From assembly GCF_000427365.1 (NCBI RefSeq), contig NZ_KE386488.1, forward strand, positions 62,001 to 126,000: a DNA stretch of 64,000 nt. The letters are read 5' to 3'. Source of the DNA: Rikenella microfusus DSM 15922 (GTDB taxonomy: Bacteria > Bacteroidota > Bacteroidia > Bacteroidales > Rikenellaceae). A program made the translations under genes and the position numbers. The notes beneath the pieces were generated by a model. That model did no database searches. It had not been told where the DNA came from and saw nothing but the letters and a program-made list of their open reading frames with translations. Position 1 is the stretch's first letter; each line of letters begins with the position of its first letter. This document shows, piece after piece, positions 32,591 through 40,866 of the stretch.

Positions 32591-33790
32591 ATGCCGAAGA
32601 TTTCGCGGACCGGCCTGTCGGTGCCGGCCTCACCCATCCGCAAGCTCGTCCCCTACGCCGAGGAAGCCAAACGCCGGGGCGTGCATGTCTATCACCTGAA
32701 CATCGGGCAACCGGATATCCCCACGCCGGACGGGGCGCTGGCGGCGATTCGGGCGATCGACGTGCGGACGATAGCCTATACCCATTCGGCAGGGATCGCA
32801 AGTTACCGCGAGGGTTTGGCGCAATTTTATACCCGGCGGGGACTGCCCCTCGCGGCCGGGCAAATCATCGTGACCACGGGAGGGTCGGAAGCGATCCTGA
32901 TGGGGATGCTGGCGACCTGCGACAAAGGAGACCAGATTATCGTGCCGGAACCTTATTATGCCAATTACAACGGTTTTGCGGCCGAAGCGGGCGTGGAAAT
33001 CGTGCCGGTGCGTTCGTTCATAGACGACGATTTCGCCCTGCCCCCGATCGCGGAGTTCGAAAAACTGGTTACGGACAGGACGCGGGCTATTCTGATCTGC
33101 AATCCGAACAATCCGACGGGATATCTGTATAGCCCCGAAGAGCTGCGCCAGTTGCGGGAGATCGTTCTGAAGCACGATCTGTTCCTGATGGCGGACGAGG
33201 TGTACAGCGATTTCTGTTATGACGGGGCGACGCACTGTTCGGTATTATCGCTGGACGGAATGGACGAGCATGTCATTATGATGGACTCCATTTCGAAGCG
33301 GTTCAGTATGTGCGGGGCGCGTATCGGAGCGTTGGTGAGCCGGAATCCGGCGGTGATCGACGCGGCCCTGCGTATGGGACAGGCGCGGCTGTGCGCTCCG
33401 TATGCGGGACAGGTGGCGGCCGAAGCGGCGCTGCATACGCCGGAGGATTATTTCGCGACGGTGCACGATGAATATAAGGCGCGGCGTGATTTTATGGTAC
33501 ATGCGCTTCGGGGTATGGAAGGGGTGAAGTGCCCGTTGCCGCGGGGGGCGTTCTATACGATTGCGGAATTGCCGGTGGACGATGCGGACCGTTTCGCCCA
33601 GTGGATGCTAGAGCATTTCGAATATAAAGGAAGTACGGTGATGGTGGCACCGGCGTCGGGTTTTTATGCCGCTCCGGAAACGGGACGGCATCAGGTGCGA
33701 TTAGCTTATGTGCTGAACATCGACGACCTGAAGGGGGCGATGGAGGCGTTGGAGGCCGGACTAAAGACGTATCCGGGACGTACTTGCTAA
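32591..33790 (+). CDS. Class I/II PLP-dependent aminotransferase (AspC-like)
   Basis: The 399-residue protein begins MPKISRTGLSVPASPIRKLV; an upstream open frame crosses repeat DNA and the promoter box, so 32591 is preferred. Features are VYHLNIGQPDIPTPDGAL, YTHSAGIASYREGLAQFY, VTTGGSEAILMGMLATC, ICNPNNPTGYLYS, LMADEVYSDFCYDG and the PLP-lysine segment SISKRFSMCGARIG. The family includes aspartate and other broad-range aminotransferases; the substrate is not determined. It stands alone between repeat regions, with its own promoter candidate. Confidence 0.92.
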   Translation: MPKISRTGLSVPASPIRKLVPYAEEAKRRGVHVYHLNIGQPDIPTPDGALAAIRAIDVRTIAYTHSAGIASYREGLAQFYTRRGLPLAAGQIIVTTGGSEAILMGMLATCDKGDQIIVPEPYYANYNGFAAEAGVEIVPVRSFIDDDFALPPIAEFEKLVTDRTRAILICNPNNPTGYLYSPEELRQLREIVLKHDLFLMADEVYSDFCYDGATHCSVLSLDGMDEHVIMMDSISKRFSMCGARIGALVSRNPAVIDAALRMGQARLCAPYAGQVAAEAALHTPEDYFATVHDEYKARRDFMVHALRGMEGVKCPLPRGAFYTIAELPVDDADRFAQWMLEHFEYKGSTVMVAPASGFYAAPETGRHQVRLAYVLNIDDLKGAMEALEAGLKTYPGRTC

Positions 33791-34197
33791 AGGTTGGACT
33801 GTTCCGCAGCCTGCGCCGGGCTAACTCCGGACTGACATCGGAAGAGCTTTACATAAAATGTACAATTAACCGGGAAGAAGATATTTTGCGACCTTCAGGT
33901 CGCGCGGGCCGCAGCCTCCCGCAGCGGAGGCCCGCTCACTCGCGATACTCGTTCCCGTTCCCGCAGGCTGCGGCTCGTTGCAAAAAACCGTACGTTTTTA
34001 TTGCTGCGATTCGAAAGAATCGTCGGCTTTCGCGGTGCCTCCGGACACTCCGACCGGAAGTTTGCTCCGACAGGACGGGTGCAAAACCGAATGAGTAAAG
34101 CATTTAAACCGTATGATGCTCAAAACATTTGGCTCCTGACGAAATCCTGTCTGCCAACCGCACTGATTCGCCCGTAGCGAGCCGCCACACGAATAAC
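33791..34197. repeat. Repeat modules between the aminotransferase and the kinase/WG gene
   Basis: Recognised modules are GGACTGACATCGGAAGAGCT with TTACATAAAATGTACAATTA (33830; compare 22715 and, reversed, 40440); the palindromes GCGACCTTCAGGTCGCGCG and GCCTCCCGCAGCGGAGGCC (33890-33945); GCAGGCTGCGGC followed by TCGTTGCAAAAAACCG (33962, a reversed relative of 31485 and 40555); and GCGGTGCCTCCGGACACTCC (34037; compare 26840). No gene or clear promoter was seen. Confidence 0.5.
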
Positions 34198-35703
34198 ATG
34201 GTACTGTATCCCACCGCCATCCGATATGCCGAAACGATACTGAATCCCGACGGGTTGTTCCGCAGCCTGTCGGAACTTTCTTCAGACGTGCCGCCCGATT
34301 TTTCGTCCGGAGCCTACGGGGTCGTGTTCCGGGTGACGGTCGGCGGAAAACCGTGCGCGTTGAAATGCTTTACACGCCACCAACCGGGACGAGCCGAAGC
34401 GTACAGGCGCATGGCGCAAACGCTGGAACCTTTCTGGCAGGAAGAGACCGCTTGTTTGGTGCCGTTCCGGTGGTTGGAAAACGAGATCACGGTGTTCGGG
34501 GACGACGACAGCGTATCCGTACACCCCGTGTTGCAAATGGAATGGGTGGAAGGCCGTTCGCTGACCCGTGCGCTCGAAGAAGCGGTCGCCGCGTCCGACC
34601 GCGAAGCGCTGGAACGGTTGGCGGAAGCATTCGACAAAATGGCTTTGTGGCTATTGGACAGACCGTTCGCTCACGGCGACCTGAAACCGGACAATATCAT
34701 CGTACGCGAGGACGGTAGACTGACGATGATCGACTACGACGGGCTTTATCTGCCGGAGATGGCCGGCGAACGGGCACGCGAGACCGGTACCGAAGGTTTC
34801 CGGCACCCGGACCGTTCGGAAACGGAGTTCGGGAAACAGATCGACGATTTCCCGATCGCCCTTATCAGCCTGGCACTGCACGCGCTGGCCCGGTGGCCGG
34901 AATTGTACGGGCGGTTCGGAGGCGCGTCAGCCCTGCTTTTCGACCCGGCCCTGTTGGCGCAGGGGAGCTGTCCGGCCTACAACAGTCTGAAAAATACCGA
35001 TATGGCCTCCGATCCGCTGTTTGCGATGTTAGGCTCCGGGGCGGAGCGGTTCGACGGGCTGGCTGAGGCTTTGACCCGGCATCTGTCTGCGGCGGAAATA
35101 TCTTCGCCGGTTTACGATTACGAGGGGGAACCGGGTCGCGAAGGTATCCGGTTAGTGAGGCGGAACGGGCGGTACGGGTTCGTAACGGAGAGCGGAACAG
35201 TGGTGGCGGAGTGCATTTACGACCGGGCGAGGGAGTTTTCGGAGGGTGCGGCGGCAGTGTGCCGGGACGGGCGATGGGGTTTCATCGCTACGGACGGCGG
35301 GTGGCTGCACGAACCGGAATATGAAGAGTGCGGCGATTTTTCGGAAGGGCTGGCACCGGTCTGCATAGGCGGGAAGTGGGGATATGTGGACGGAACGTTC
35401 CGGCTGCTGTCGAGGCCGAGATTCGACGATGCGTGGCCGTTTTCCCAGGGGCGCGGTCTGGTGCGCAAGGGCGACCGGTACGGTTATGCGGGGCCGGACG
35501 GCCGGATGGCGATTCCGGCCCGTTACGAGTTTGCCCAAGGGTTCCGGGAGGGGGCGGCATGCGTGACGGAGGGCGGTCTGTACGGCTACATCGACCGGCG
35601 GGGACGGTACCTGATCGAACCGATGTACGATTACGCTCGTTCGAAACGGAACGGACGGAGCTATGTGGAGCGAGACGGAGAAGGACGCGAAATCGAGTGG
35701 TAA
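34198..35703 (+). CDS. Protein kinase-like domain fused to WG repeats
   Basis: The 501-residue protein has an N-terminal Hanks-type kinase fold: SSGAYGVVFRVTVGGKPCAL with the glycine loop and Lys (CALK), MEWVEGRSLT, HGDLKPDNIIV with the catalytic-loop Asp (about residue 161) and TMIDYDGLYLP with the DFG-equivalent DYDG (about 180). After a helical linker, about residues 330-490 hold five WG-type repeats, each near 23-30 residues (RYGFV, RWGFI, KWGYV, RYGYA, LYGYI). No signal peptide or membrane segment is seen, so it should be cytoplasmic. HGD in place of HRD is like the bacterial kinase-like groups. Partner and substrate are unknown and no phosphatase gene is next to it. Start at 34198 chosen because upstream sequence is repeat DNA. 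Confidence 0.82.
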   Translation: MVLYPTAIRYAETILNPDGLFRSLSELSSDVPPDFSSGAYGVVFRVTVGGKPCALKCFTRHQPGRAEAYRRMAQTLEPFWQEETACLVPFRWLENEITVFGDDDSVSVHPVLQMEWVEGRSLTRALEEAVAASDREALERLAEAFDKMALWLLDRPFAHGDLKPDNIIVREDGRLTMIDYDGLYLPEMAGERARETGTEGFRHPDRSETEFGKQIDDFPIALISLALHALARWPELYGRFGGASALLFDPALLAQGSCPAYNSLKNTDMASDPLFAMLGSGAERFDGLAEALTRHLSAAEISSPVYDYEGEPGREGIRLVRRNGRYGFVTESGTVVAECIYDRAREFSEGAAAVCRDGRWGFIATDGGWLHEPEYEECGDFSEGLAPVCIGGKWGYVDGTFRLLSRPRFDDAWPFSQGRGLVRKGDRYGYAGPDGRMAIPARYEFAQGFREGAACVTEGGLYGYIDRRGRYLIEPMYDYARSKRNGRSYVERDGEGREIEW

Positions 35704-35746
35704 ACATTGCGTTTCGCAGGAAAAGCGGCAATGAGAGCATAATGAC

Positions 35747-35784
35747 GACAGGGGGGAGGCGAAAAAATCCGCCTCCCCCCTGTC
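35747..35784. terminator. Strong bidirectional terminator hairpin
   Basis: GACAGGGGGGAGGCG (35747-35761) and its exact complement (35770-35784) enclose an A-rich 8-base loop. It sits between the convergent kinase/WG gene (stop 35703) and the nfnB-like gene (stop 35821). Neither side has a long T run, so the strength as an intrinsic terminator is uncertain. Confidence 0.6.
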
Positions 35785-35820
35785 GTATATATAAGGAGAT
35801 TCGCCCCCGGCGGGGAGACG

Positions 35821-37209
35821 TTACGCCTTGCTTTGGATATAGTTGTCGATGGCAGCGGCGGCTTTGCGTCCGGCTCCCATGGCGAGGATCACGGTCGCCG
35901 CTCCCGTTACGGCGTCGCCGCCGGCGAAAACCCCTTCGCGCGTGGTCGCACCGTCCGGCGAGGCTTCGAGGCAACCCCGGCGGTTCACTTCCAGGCCCGG
36001 TGTGGTGGCTGCGATCAACGGATTTGGCGATGTCCCCAGCGCCATGATCACCACGTCGCACGGCATGTCGAATTCCGATCCGGGGATCTCCACCGGCGAA
36101 CGGCGACCCGAGGCGTCCGGTTCGCCCAGCTCCATGCGCACGCACCGAACGCCGGTCACCCAACCCCGCTCGTCTCCCAGCACCTCTACCGGATTGGTCA
36201 GCATACGGAAGTCGATGCCCTCTTCCTTGGCGTGGTGCACCTCTTCGCGCCGGGCCGGCAGCTCGGCTTCGGAACGGCGGTAAACGATAGAAGATTCGGC
36301 ACCGAGCCGGCGGGCGGTACGCACGGCGTCCATCGCCACGTTTCCGCCGCCGACTACCACCACGCGATCGCCGGTGTAGATCGGTGTATCGTACTGCTGG
36401 TCATAAGCGTGCATCAGGTTGGTGCGGGTCAGGAACTCGTTGGCCGACACCACGCCGTTGAGGTTCTCTCCCGGAATGCCCATGAAACGGGGCAGTCCGG
36501 CGCCGGAGCCGATGAATACCGCTTCGAAGCCCTCTTCGTCCATCAGCTGGTCGATGGTGAGGGTGCGTCCCACCACCACGTCGGTTTCGATTTTCACGCC
36601 CAGCCGCCGCACGTTTTCGACCTCCGGCTCCACGACCTCTTTCTTCGGCAGGCGGAATTCGGGAATCCCGTACTGCAATACGCCGCCCGGACGGTGCAGC
36701 ACTTCGAACACGGTCACTTCATAGCCCAGTTTGGCCAGATCCGCCGCGCAGGCCAGTCCGGCAGGGCCGGAGCCGATCACGGCCACTTTGTGCCCGTTGC
36801 GCGGCGCGGGTTCGGCCAACGTCAGGCGGTGTTCCCGGCCCCAGTCGCCGACGAACCGTTCCAGTTTGCCGATCGCCACCGGTTCGCCCTTGACCCCGAG
36901 GATGCACGCACCTTCGCACTGGGTCTCCTGCGGGCATACGCGGCCGCAGACCGAGGGAAGCAGCGAGTCCTGCGCGATCGTTTTCGCCGCCGCGGCGATG
37001 TCTCCTTCTACGATGCAGCGGATGAAATCGGGTATCCTGACCGAAACGGGGCACGCCTCCACGCACCGCGGTTTTTTACAACCGAGGCAGCGCGTAGCCT
37101 CCAGCGAGGCTTCCTCCATGTTGTAGCCGTAACATACTTCGTCGAAGTTGGCGGCGCGGACTTTCGGGTCTTGTTCCCGGACGGGAACTCTGGGTATTTT
37201 GTTTGCCAT
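35821..37209 (-). CDS. nfnB: NADPH-dependent oxidoreductase, NfnB/glutamate synthase small-subunit family
   Basis: The 462-residue flavoprotein has N-terminal 4Fe-4S cysteine motifs (CLGCKKPRCVEACPV, about residues 42-56, and CGRVCPQETQCEGAC, about 90-104), an FAD site (VAVIGSGPAGLACAADLAKL) and a NAD(P) site (VVVVGGGNVAMDAVRTARRL), ending MGAGRKAAAAIDNY. It is homologous to GltD. Because the preceding gene is an FAD/NAD-binding NfnA-like protein, the pair is best read as an electron-bifurcating NADH-dependent ferredoxin:NADP+ oxidoreductase (Nfn). No large glutamate synthase subunit is nearby, which argues against a GltBD role. Confidence 0.85.
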   Translation of the reverse strand: MANKIPRVPVREQDPKVRAANFDEVCYGYNMEEASLEATRCLGCKKPRCVEACPVSVRIPDFIRCIVEGDIAAAAKTIAQDSLLPSVCGRVCPQETQCEGACILGVKGEPVAIGKLERFVGDWGREHRLTLAEPAPRNGHKVAVIGSGPAGLACAADLAKLGYEVTVFEVLHRPGGVLQYGIPEFRLPKKEVVEPEVENVRRLGVKIETDVVVGRTLTIDQLMDEEGFEAVFIGSGAGLPRFMGIPGENLNGVVSANEFLTRTNLMHAYDQQYDTPIYTGDRVVVVGGGNVAMDAVRTARRLGAESSIVYRRSEAELPARREEVHHAKEEGIDFRMLTNPVEVLGDERGWVTGVRCVRMELGEPDASGRRSPVEIPGSEFDMPCDVVIMALGTSPNPLIAATTPGLEVNRRGCLEASPDGATTREGVFAGGDAVTGAATVILAMGAGRKAAAAIDNYIQSKA

Positions 37210-37323
37210 GTGTTTTTCCGGTTTATGCGGCGATTACGGTTTTCCCTGTCGGGACCACGTTTCGGGGAAGTTTCTCTCCCCTGCTTTCCGATCGCCTTTT
37301 TGTTAAGCCTTCCCTCCTGTCGG

Positions 37324-38202
37324 TTACAGGCCGATGTTGCATTTGTGGCCGGCGGCGCGTTCGGCTTCGATGGCCCGTTTGCGTTCTTCGATGGTACGGT
37401 ACATGCCCTGCCGGCGCATCGCTTCGTCGAAATCGACCTGATGGGCGTCGAATTCGGGTCCTTCGACGCAGGCGAAGCGGGTCTTGCCTCCGACGGTCAC
37501 GCGGCACGCGCCGCACATCCCGGTGCCGTCCACCATCAGGGTGTTGAGGCTCACGATGGTCGGTATGTCCAGCTCTTTCGTCGTAAGGGCCACGAATTTC
37601 ATCATGATCATCGGCCCGATGGCCACCACCAGATCGAAGCGCCTGCCCTGTACGGCCACAAGTTCCTTCAGCAGATTGGTCACCAGCCCTTTGTAGCCTT
37701 TCGACCCGTCGTCGGTGGCGATATGCACGTTCGGCGTGAGGGCGCGGAATTCGTCTTCGAGCAGGACGAGGCTTTCGTTCTTGGCGCCGATGATGACGTC
37801 GGACCTCACGCCGTGCTCGGCGAGCCATTTGACCTGCGGATAGACGGGGGCCGCCCCCAGGCCGCCGGCGACGAACAGGAACTTCGTCGAGGCGAGTTTT
37901 TCGGGGCTGTAATGAATGAATTCCGACGGGTGACCCAGCGGCCCGACGAAATCGGCGAAACGGTCGCCCTCTTCGAGCGCCGCGATGCGCATGGTCGAGG
38001 CGCCGATAGCCTGTATCACGATGGTCACGGTGCCTTTTCCGGCGTCGTAATCGCAGATGGTCAGCGGGATGCGTTCCCCTTTCTCATCGACGATGACGAT
38101 CAGGAACTGCCCGGGCTGTGCGGCGTGCGCCACACGCGGCGCCTCGACTTCCATCAGGTAGATAGCGGGGGCCAGCTGGGTCTTTTTCAGGATCTGAAAC
38201 AT
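37324..38202 (-). CDS. nfnA: FAD/NAD-binding iron-sulfur oxidoreductase subunit, NfnA-like
   Basis: The 292-residue protein (start MFQILKKTQLAPAIYLMEVE at 38202) has an FAD-binding barrel (PGQFLIVIVDEKGERIPLTI), a NAD-binding Rossmann domain (FLFVAGGLGAAPVYPQVKWL) and a C-terminal 2Fe-2S site with DGTGMCGACRVTVGG and a further Cys in RFACVEGPEFD. This is the sulfide dehydrogenase/PyrK-like family. Paired with the NfnB-like gene 114 bases downstream it should form the NfnAB complex that couples NADH, NADPH and ferredoxin pools. A good promoter candidate precedes it. Confidence 0.86.
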   Translation of the reverse strand: MFQILKKTQLAPAIYLMEVEAPRVAHAAQPGQFLIVIVDEKGERIPLTICDYDAGKGTVTIVIQAIGASTMRIAALEEGDRFADFVGPLGHPSEFIHYSPEKLASTKFLFVAGGLGAAPVYPQVKWLAEHGVRSDVIIGAKNESLVLLEDEFRALTPNVHIATDDGSKGYKGLVTNLLKELVAVQGRRFDLVVAIGPMIMMKFVALTTKELDIPTIVSLNTLMVDGTGMCGACRVTVGGKTRFACVEGPEFDAHQVDFDEAMRRQGMYRTIEERKRAIEAERAAGHKCNIGL

Positions 38203-38242
38203 GCTGTTTTCTCTCGTTTGGTATTTTCCGGCTTGGAACGGA

Positions 38243-38275
38243 CAAAGGTACGAATTTAGGCGGGATATGGCCAAC
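38243..38275 (-). promoter_or_regulatory. Promoter candidate for nfnA-nfnB
   Basis: The minus strand reads TTGG (38275-38272), 21 bases, then TACCTTTG (38250-38243). Both elements fit the Bacteroidota -33/-7 pattern. The start codon is at 38202. Confidence 0.6.
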
Positions 38276-38416
38276 CGGAACGGGAAAGTGTTAATTTCTT
38301 GACGGGTTTGTGAAATTCCGTTAAGATATTTTCCGGGGCGCTTGCGTACCGGCGGAAAAGGGCCGCTCGTGTCCGATCGTTTCCGCTTTTGCCGAAAGGC
38401 GGGATTCCGGCGGTCG

Positions 38417-38887
38417 TCAGAGGTATTCTTTCAGGTCGATTCCGCGGGGCAGGAAACGGGCGGTATCCGCTCCGTGGACATACAGCTCTTTGACCACGGC
38501 GGACGAGATGGCGCCGAGGTGCGGGTCGGTGAACAGGTAAAAAGTCTCGATTTCCGGATCGAGCCGCTTATTGACGGCGTCGATAGTACGGTCGCTTTCG
38601 AAATCGTCCACCGAACGCAGGCCGCGCAGCAGGATCTTCACGCCCCGGCGCCGGCAGAAATCGGCGGTCAGTCCTTCGTAAGCCTCGGCGCTCACGCGCG
38701 GCTCGCCGCGGAACACGTCCCGGATCAGCCGTACCCGATTTTCCGTGGTCAGGAACCCTTTTTTCTTGATGTTGTATCCCACGCCTATGATGATACGATC
38801 GAACAGGCACAGGGCGCGGCGCACGATATGTTCGTGGCCGGCGGTGAAAGGATCGAACGACCCGGCGAAAATGGCTTTTTTCTCCAT
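38417..38887 (-). CDS. coaD: Phosphopantetheine adenylyltransferase
   Basis: The 156-residue enzyme starts MEKKAIFAGSFDPFTAGHEH (start 38887; sequence further upstream belongs to the divergent rpsP promoter). The nucleotidyltransferase motifs are GSFDPFTAGH near residues 9-18 and ISSAVVKEL near 125, matching the H-x-G-H and ISSTxVR positions. It joins ATP and 4'-phosphopantetheine to form dephospho-CoA, the fourth step of coenzyme A synthesis. The gene is divergent from rpsP; a shared control region of only about 180 bases separates them. Confidence 0.95.
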   Translation of the reverse strand: MEKKAIFAGSFDPFTAGHEHIVRRALCLFDRIIIGVGYNIKKKGFLTTENRVRLIRDVFRGEPRVSAEAYEGLTADFCRRRGVKILLRGLRSVDDFESDRTIDAVNKRLDPEIETFYLFTDPHLGAISSAVVKELYVHGADTARFLPRGIDLKEYL

Positions 38888-38904
38888 AAAAAGAGTACTG
38901 AAAC

Positions 38905-38935
38905 TTGGCGTAAAGATAAACATTTTGTACCTTTG
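38905..38935 (+). promoter_or_regulatory. Promoter candidate for rpsP-rimM
   Basis: TTGG (38905-38908), a 19-base spacer and TACCTTTG (38928-38935) give a good -33/-7 match. The leader to the rpsP start is about 120 bases and contains a small GGAGA/TCTCC hairpin at 38982-38996, which could bear on S16 autoregulation but is unproven. Confidence 0.65.
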
Positions 38936-39064
38936 CGCCACTTGTCCGAAACAACGGGGGTTTTGAATAAACCAGAGAAACGGGGGAGACGCGTTCTCCG
39001 CGGTTCGTGACTTAAAGAACGTTGTGGGTAGGCAGGGGATTGACAAATCAATAAATCATTACCA

Positions 39065-39628
39065 ATGTCAACCAAAATCAGACTGGCCCGTCACGGTAAG
39101 AAAGGCTACGCTTTCTATCACATCGTCGTTGCCGACAGCCGTTCGCCGCGCGACGGCCGCTTCATCGAAAAACTGGGGACTTACAACCCGAACACCAATC
39201 CGGCTACCGTCGTGCTGAACTTCGAAAGCGCGCTGAAATGGATCGGCGTAGGGGCTCAGCCCACCGATACGGCCCGTTCGATTCTCTCCAAAGAAGGCGT
39301 CATGTATCGTCATCACCTGAACGGCGGCGTGAAAAAAGGCGCGTTCACCGAAGAGGCGGCCGAACAGAAATTCGCCAAATGGGTAGCCGAAAAAGAGGCT
39401 AAGGCCGCTGCTGCCAAAGCCGCTCAGGAAGCTGCGAAAGCCAAGACCGCCAAAGAACGCCTCGAAGCCGAAACGAAAGTGAAAGAAGCTAAAGCCGCTG
39501 CGCTGGCCGCCAAACTGGCTGAAGCCGCGAAAGCTGCCGAAGCTGCTGCCGCTGAAACTGCGGGCGAAGGCGCTGAAGAAGCTGCCGAAGCGGGTGCCGA
39601 GGCTGCCGCTGAAACCGCTGCCGAATAA
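39065..39628 (+). CDS. rpsP: 30S ribosomal protein S16 with long C-terminal tail
   Basis: The first 85 or so residues are standard S16 ([40 protein letters not shown]). The remaining 100 residues are an Ala/Lys/Glu-rich helical tail made of imperfect repeats ([20 protein letters not shown] and similar), turning to Ala/Glu near the end. Bacteroidota S16 proteins often have such tails; most bacteria have only about 80-90 residues. S16 is needed for 30S assembly. It is co-transcribed with rimM, 53 bases downstream. Confidence 0.96.
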   Translation: MSTKIRLARHGKKGYAFYHIVVADSRSPRDGRFIEKLGTYNPNTNPATVVLNFESALKWIGVGAQPTDTARSILSKEGVMYRHHLNGGVKKGAFTEEAAEQKFAKWVAEKEAKAAAAKAAQEAAKAKTAKERLEAETKVKEAKAAALAAKLAEAAKAAEAAAAETAGEGAEEAAEAGAEAAAETAAE

Positions 39629-39681
39629 TTGTCGATTATGAACGAATCCCGGGGCCGTCTTCAAGGCACGGGGCAAATACG

Positions 39682-40257
39682 ATGGGAAAGAGACAGTCTC
39701 TCGCTTATGCCGATCGGGCGGCCGCGGTGATCGCGGAGCCTGCGAATGCGGTAGGCCGTATCCGAAAAACCTACGGAGGCGGGGCGGATGACTCGAAAAA
39801 CGGAGCGTTGCTGGCAACGCTTTACGATACTTTTCCGGAATCGTTCGATACTGCGGAACCGCTGTGGGTCGAGATCGACTCGCTGGCGGTTCCGCTTTTT
39901 ATCGCTTCGCTGGAACGCAGAGGCGCTGCGTCGGCGGTGGTGTCGTTCGACGATTTCGGGCGTGCGGAGGAGGCGGAGCTGCTGGTGGGGAAGGTTTTGT
40001 ACGCGGAGAGGGACAATGTGCGGGATGAGGAGGGGACGGATTTCGAAATATTGATCGGATATGAACTGACGGACCGGACGACCGGACGACGGGGAACGGT
40101 AACGGCATTTTACGATTATCCGGGAAATCCTTTGCTGGGGGTCGATTTCGACGGCCGGGAGGTAATGGTACCTGCGGCCGACGGATTGGTCGAGGTGGCG
40201 AACGTGCGCCGGAAAAGGCTGGAGGCGGATCTGCCGGAAGGCCTGTTCGATCTGTAA
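39682..40257 (+). CDS. rimM: Ribosome maturation factor RimM
   Basis: The 191-residue protein has the RimM N-terminal barrel (about residues 18-95; EPLWVEIDSLAVPLFIASLE) and the PRC-barrel domain (about 115-185; LIGYELTDRTTGRRGTVTAF and LLGVDFDGREVMVPAADGLV). RimM binds S19 and helps mature the 30S head. Placement after rpsP supports the call. The N-terminus is diverged from model RimM proteins, but overall length and order fit. trmD does not follow. Confidence 0.88.
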   Translation: MGKRQSLAYADRAAAVIAEPANAVGRIRKTYGGGADDSKNGALLATLYDTFPESFDTAEPLWVEIDSLAVPLFIASLERRGAASAVVSFDDFGRAEEAELLVGKVLYAERDNVRDEEGTDFEILIGYELTDRTTGRRGTVTAFYDYPGNPLLGVDFDGREVMVPAADGLVEVANVRRKRLEADLPEGLFDL

Positions 40258-40777
40258 TTTCTGCTTGAATTTTATTGGCACCGTTTTTTTCGGAGCGGTT
40301 TTCCGTGTCCGACGGCACGTGTTTTTATCCCGCAGCCTCGTTTTGCACGGATCTGTGGCGCGGCGAGGGAAACGGAAAGAGTAGCCGTCGCATGCCCCTG
40401 CGGTCGTTGGGCCGGTTATCGTTTGAGGATGGCGATTAAAGTACTTTATGTAAGGTTCTCCCGATGTCAGGCCGGAGCCATCCCCGGCGAAGGCCTGCAA
40501 CTGCGCGGCGGTTGTTGCGGCCCCGCCGGCTCCGGCGGATATAATTAATTGCATGTTTCTTTGCAATGGGCCGCAGGCTGCGGCCCGCGCAACCGGAAGG
40601 TCACGAAGTATCTTTTTTCCGATTAATCGTACAATTTATAAAAATCTAAATAATAATTTTCGTCTATGCCTACCTGCAAAGACATATCGATATTCCGCCA
40701 CACTGCGCCCGGCGATGCCGCCGGACCGACTCAAAAACATCGCCCGGCTTCAAAGCCCCATCGTATAGGTACCTGAA
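40258..40777. repeat. Gap with repeat modules after rimM
   Basis: A reversed copy of the CTGACATCGGGAGA module (about 40440-40480) runs into GGAGCCATCCCCGGCGAAGG with its complement CGCCGGCTCCGGCGG (40472-40544), as at 22655 and 32288. GGGCCGCAGGCTGCGGCCCG (40567-40586) is a perfect-looking palindrome related to 31492. I see no gene in the rest of the interval. Confidence 0.5.
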
Positions 40778-40781
40778 CGAA

Positions 40782-40809
40782 ATACCCGGCGCTGTCGAGC
40801 GTCGGGTAT
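40782..40809. terminator. Bidirectional terminator-like hairpin between rimM and the M3 peptidase gene
   Basis: ATACCCGGCGCT and AGCGTCGGGTAT form a 12-base stem (one G-T or mismatch) with loop GTCG. The plus side continues CCCTTTTGGG. It is 58 bases past the stop of the minus-strand peptidase gene. Confidence 0.6.
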
Positions 40810-40866
40810 CCCTTTTGGGCGGTTCTATCGCAACAAAAGCGCGATGATTTCCGCATGAAAACGATT

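Noticed and set aside
35833-38259. Open frame of 808 codons opposite nfnB and nfnA
   Set aside because: Antisense shadow; it crosses the gap between two real genes and the nfnA promoter.
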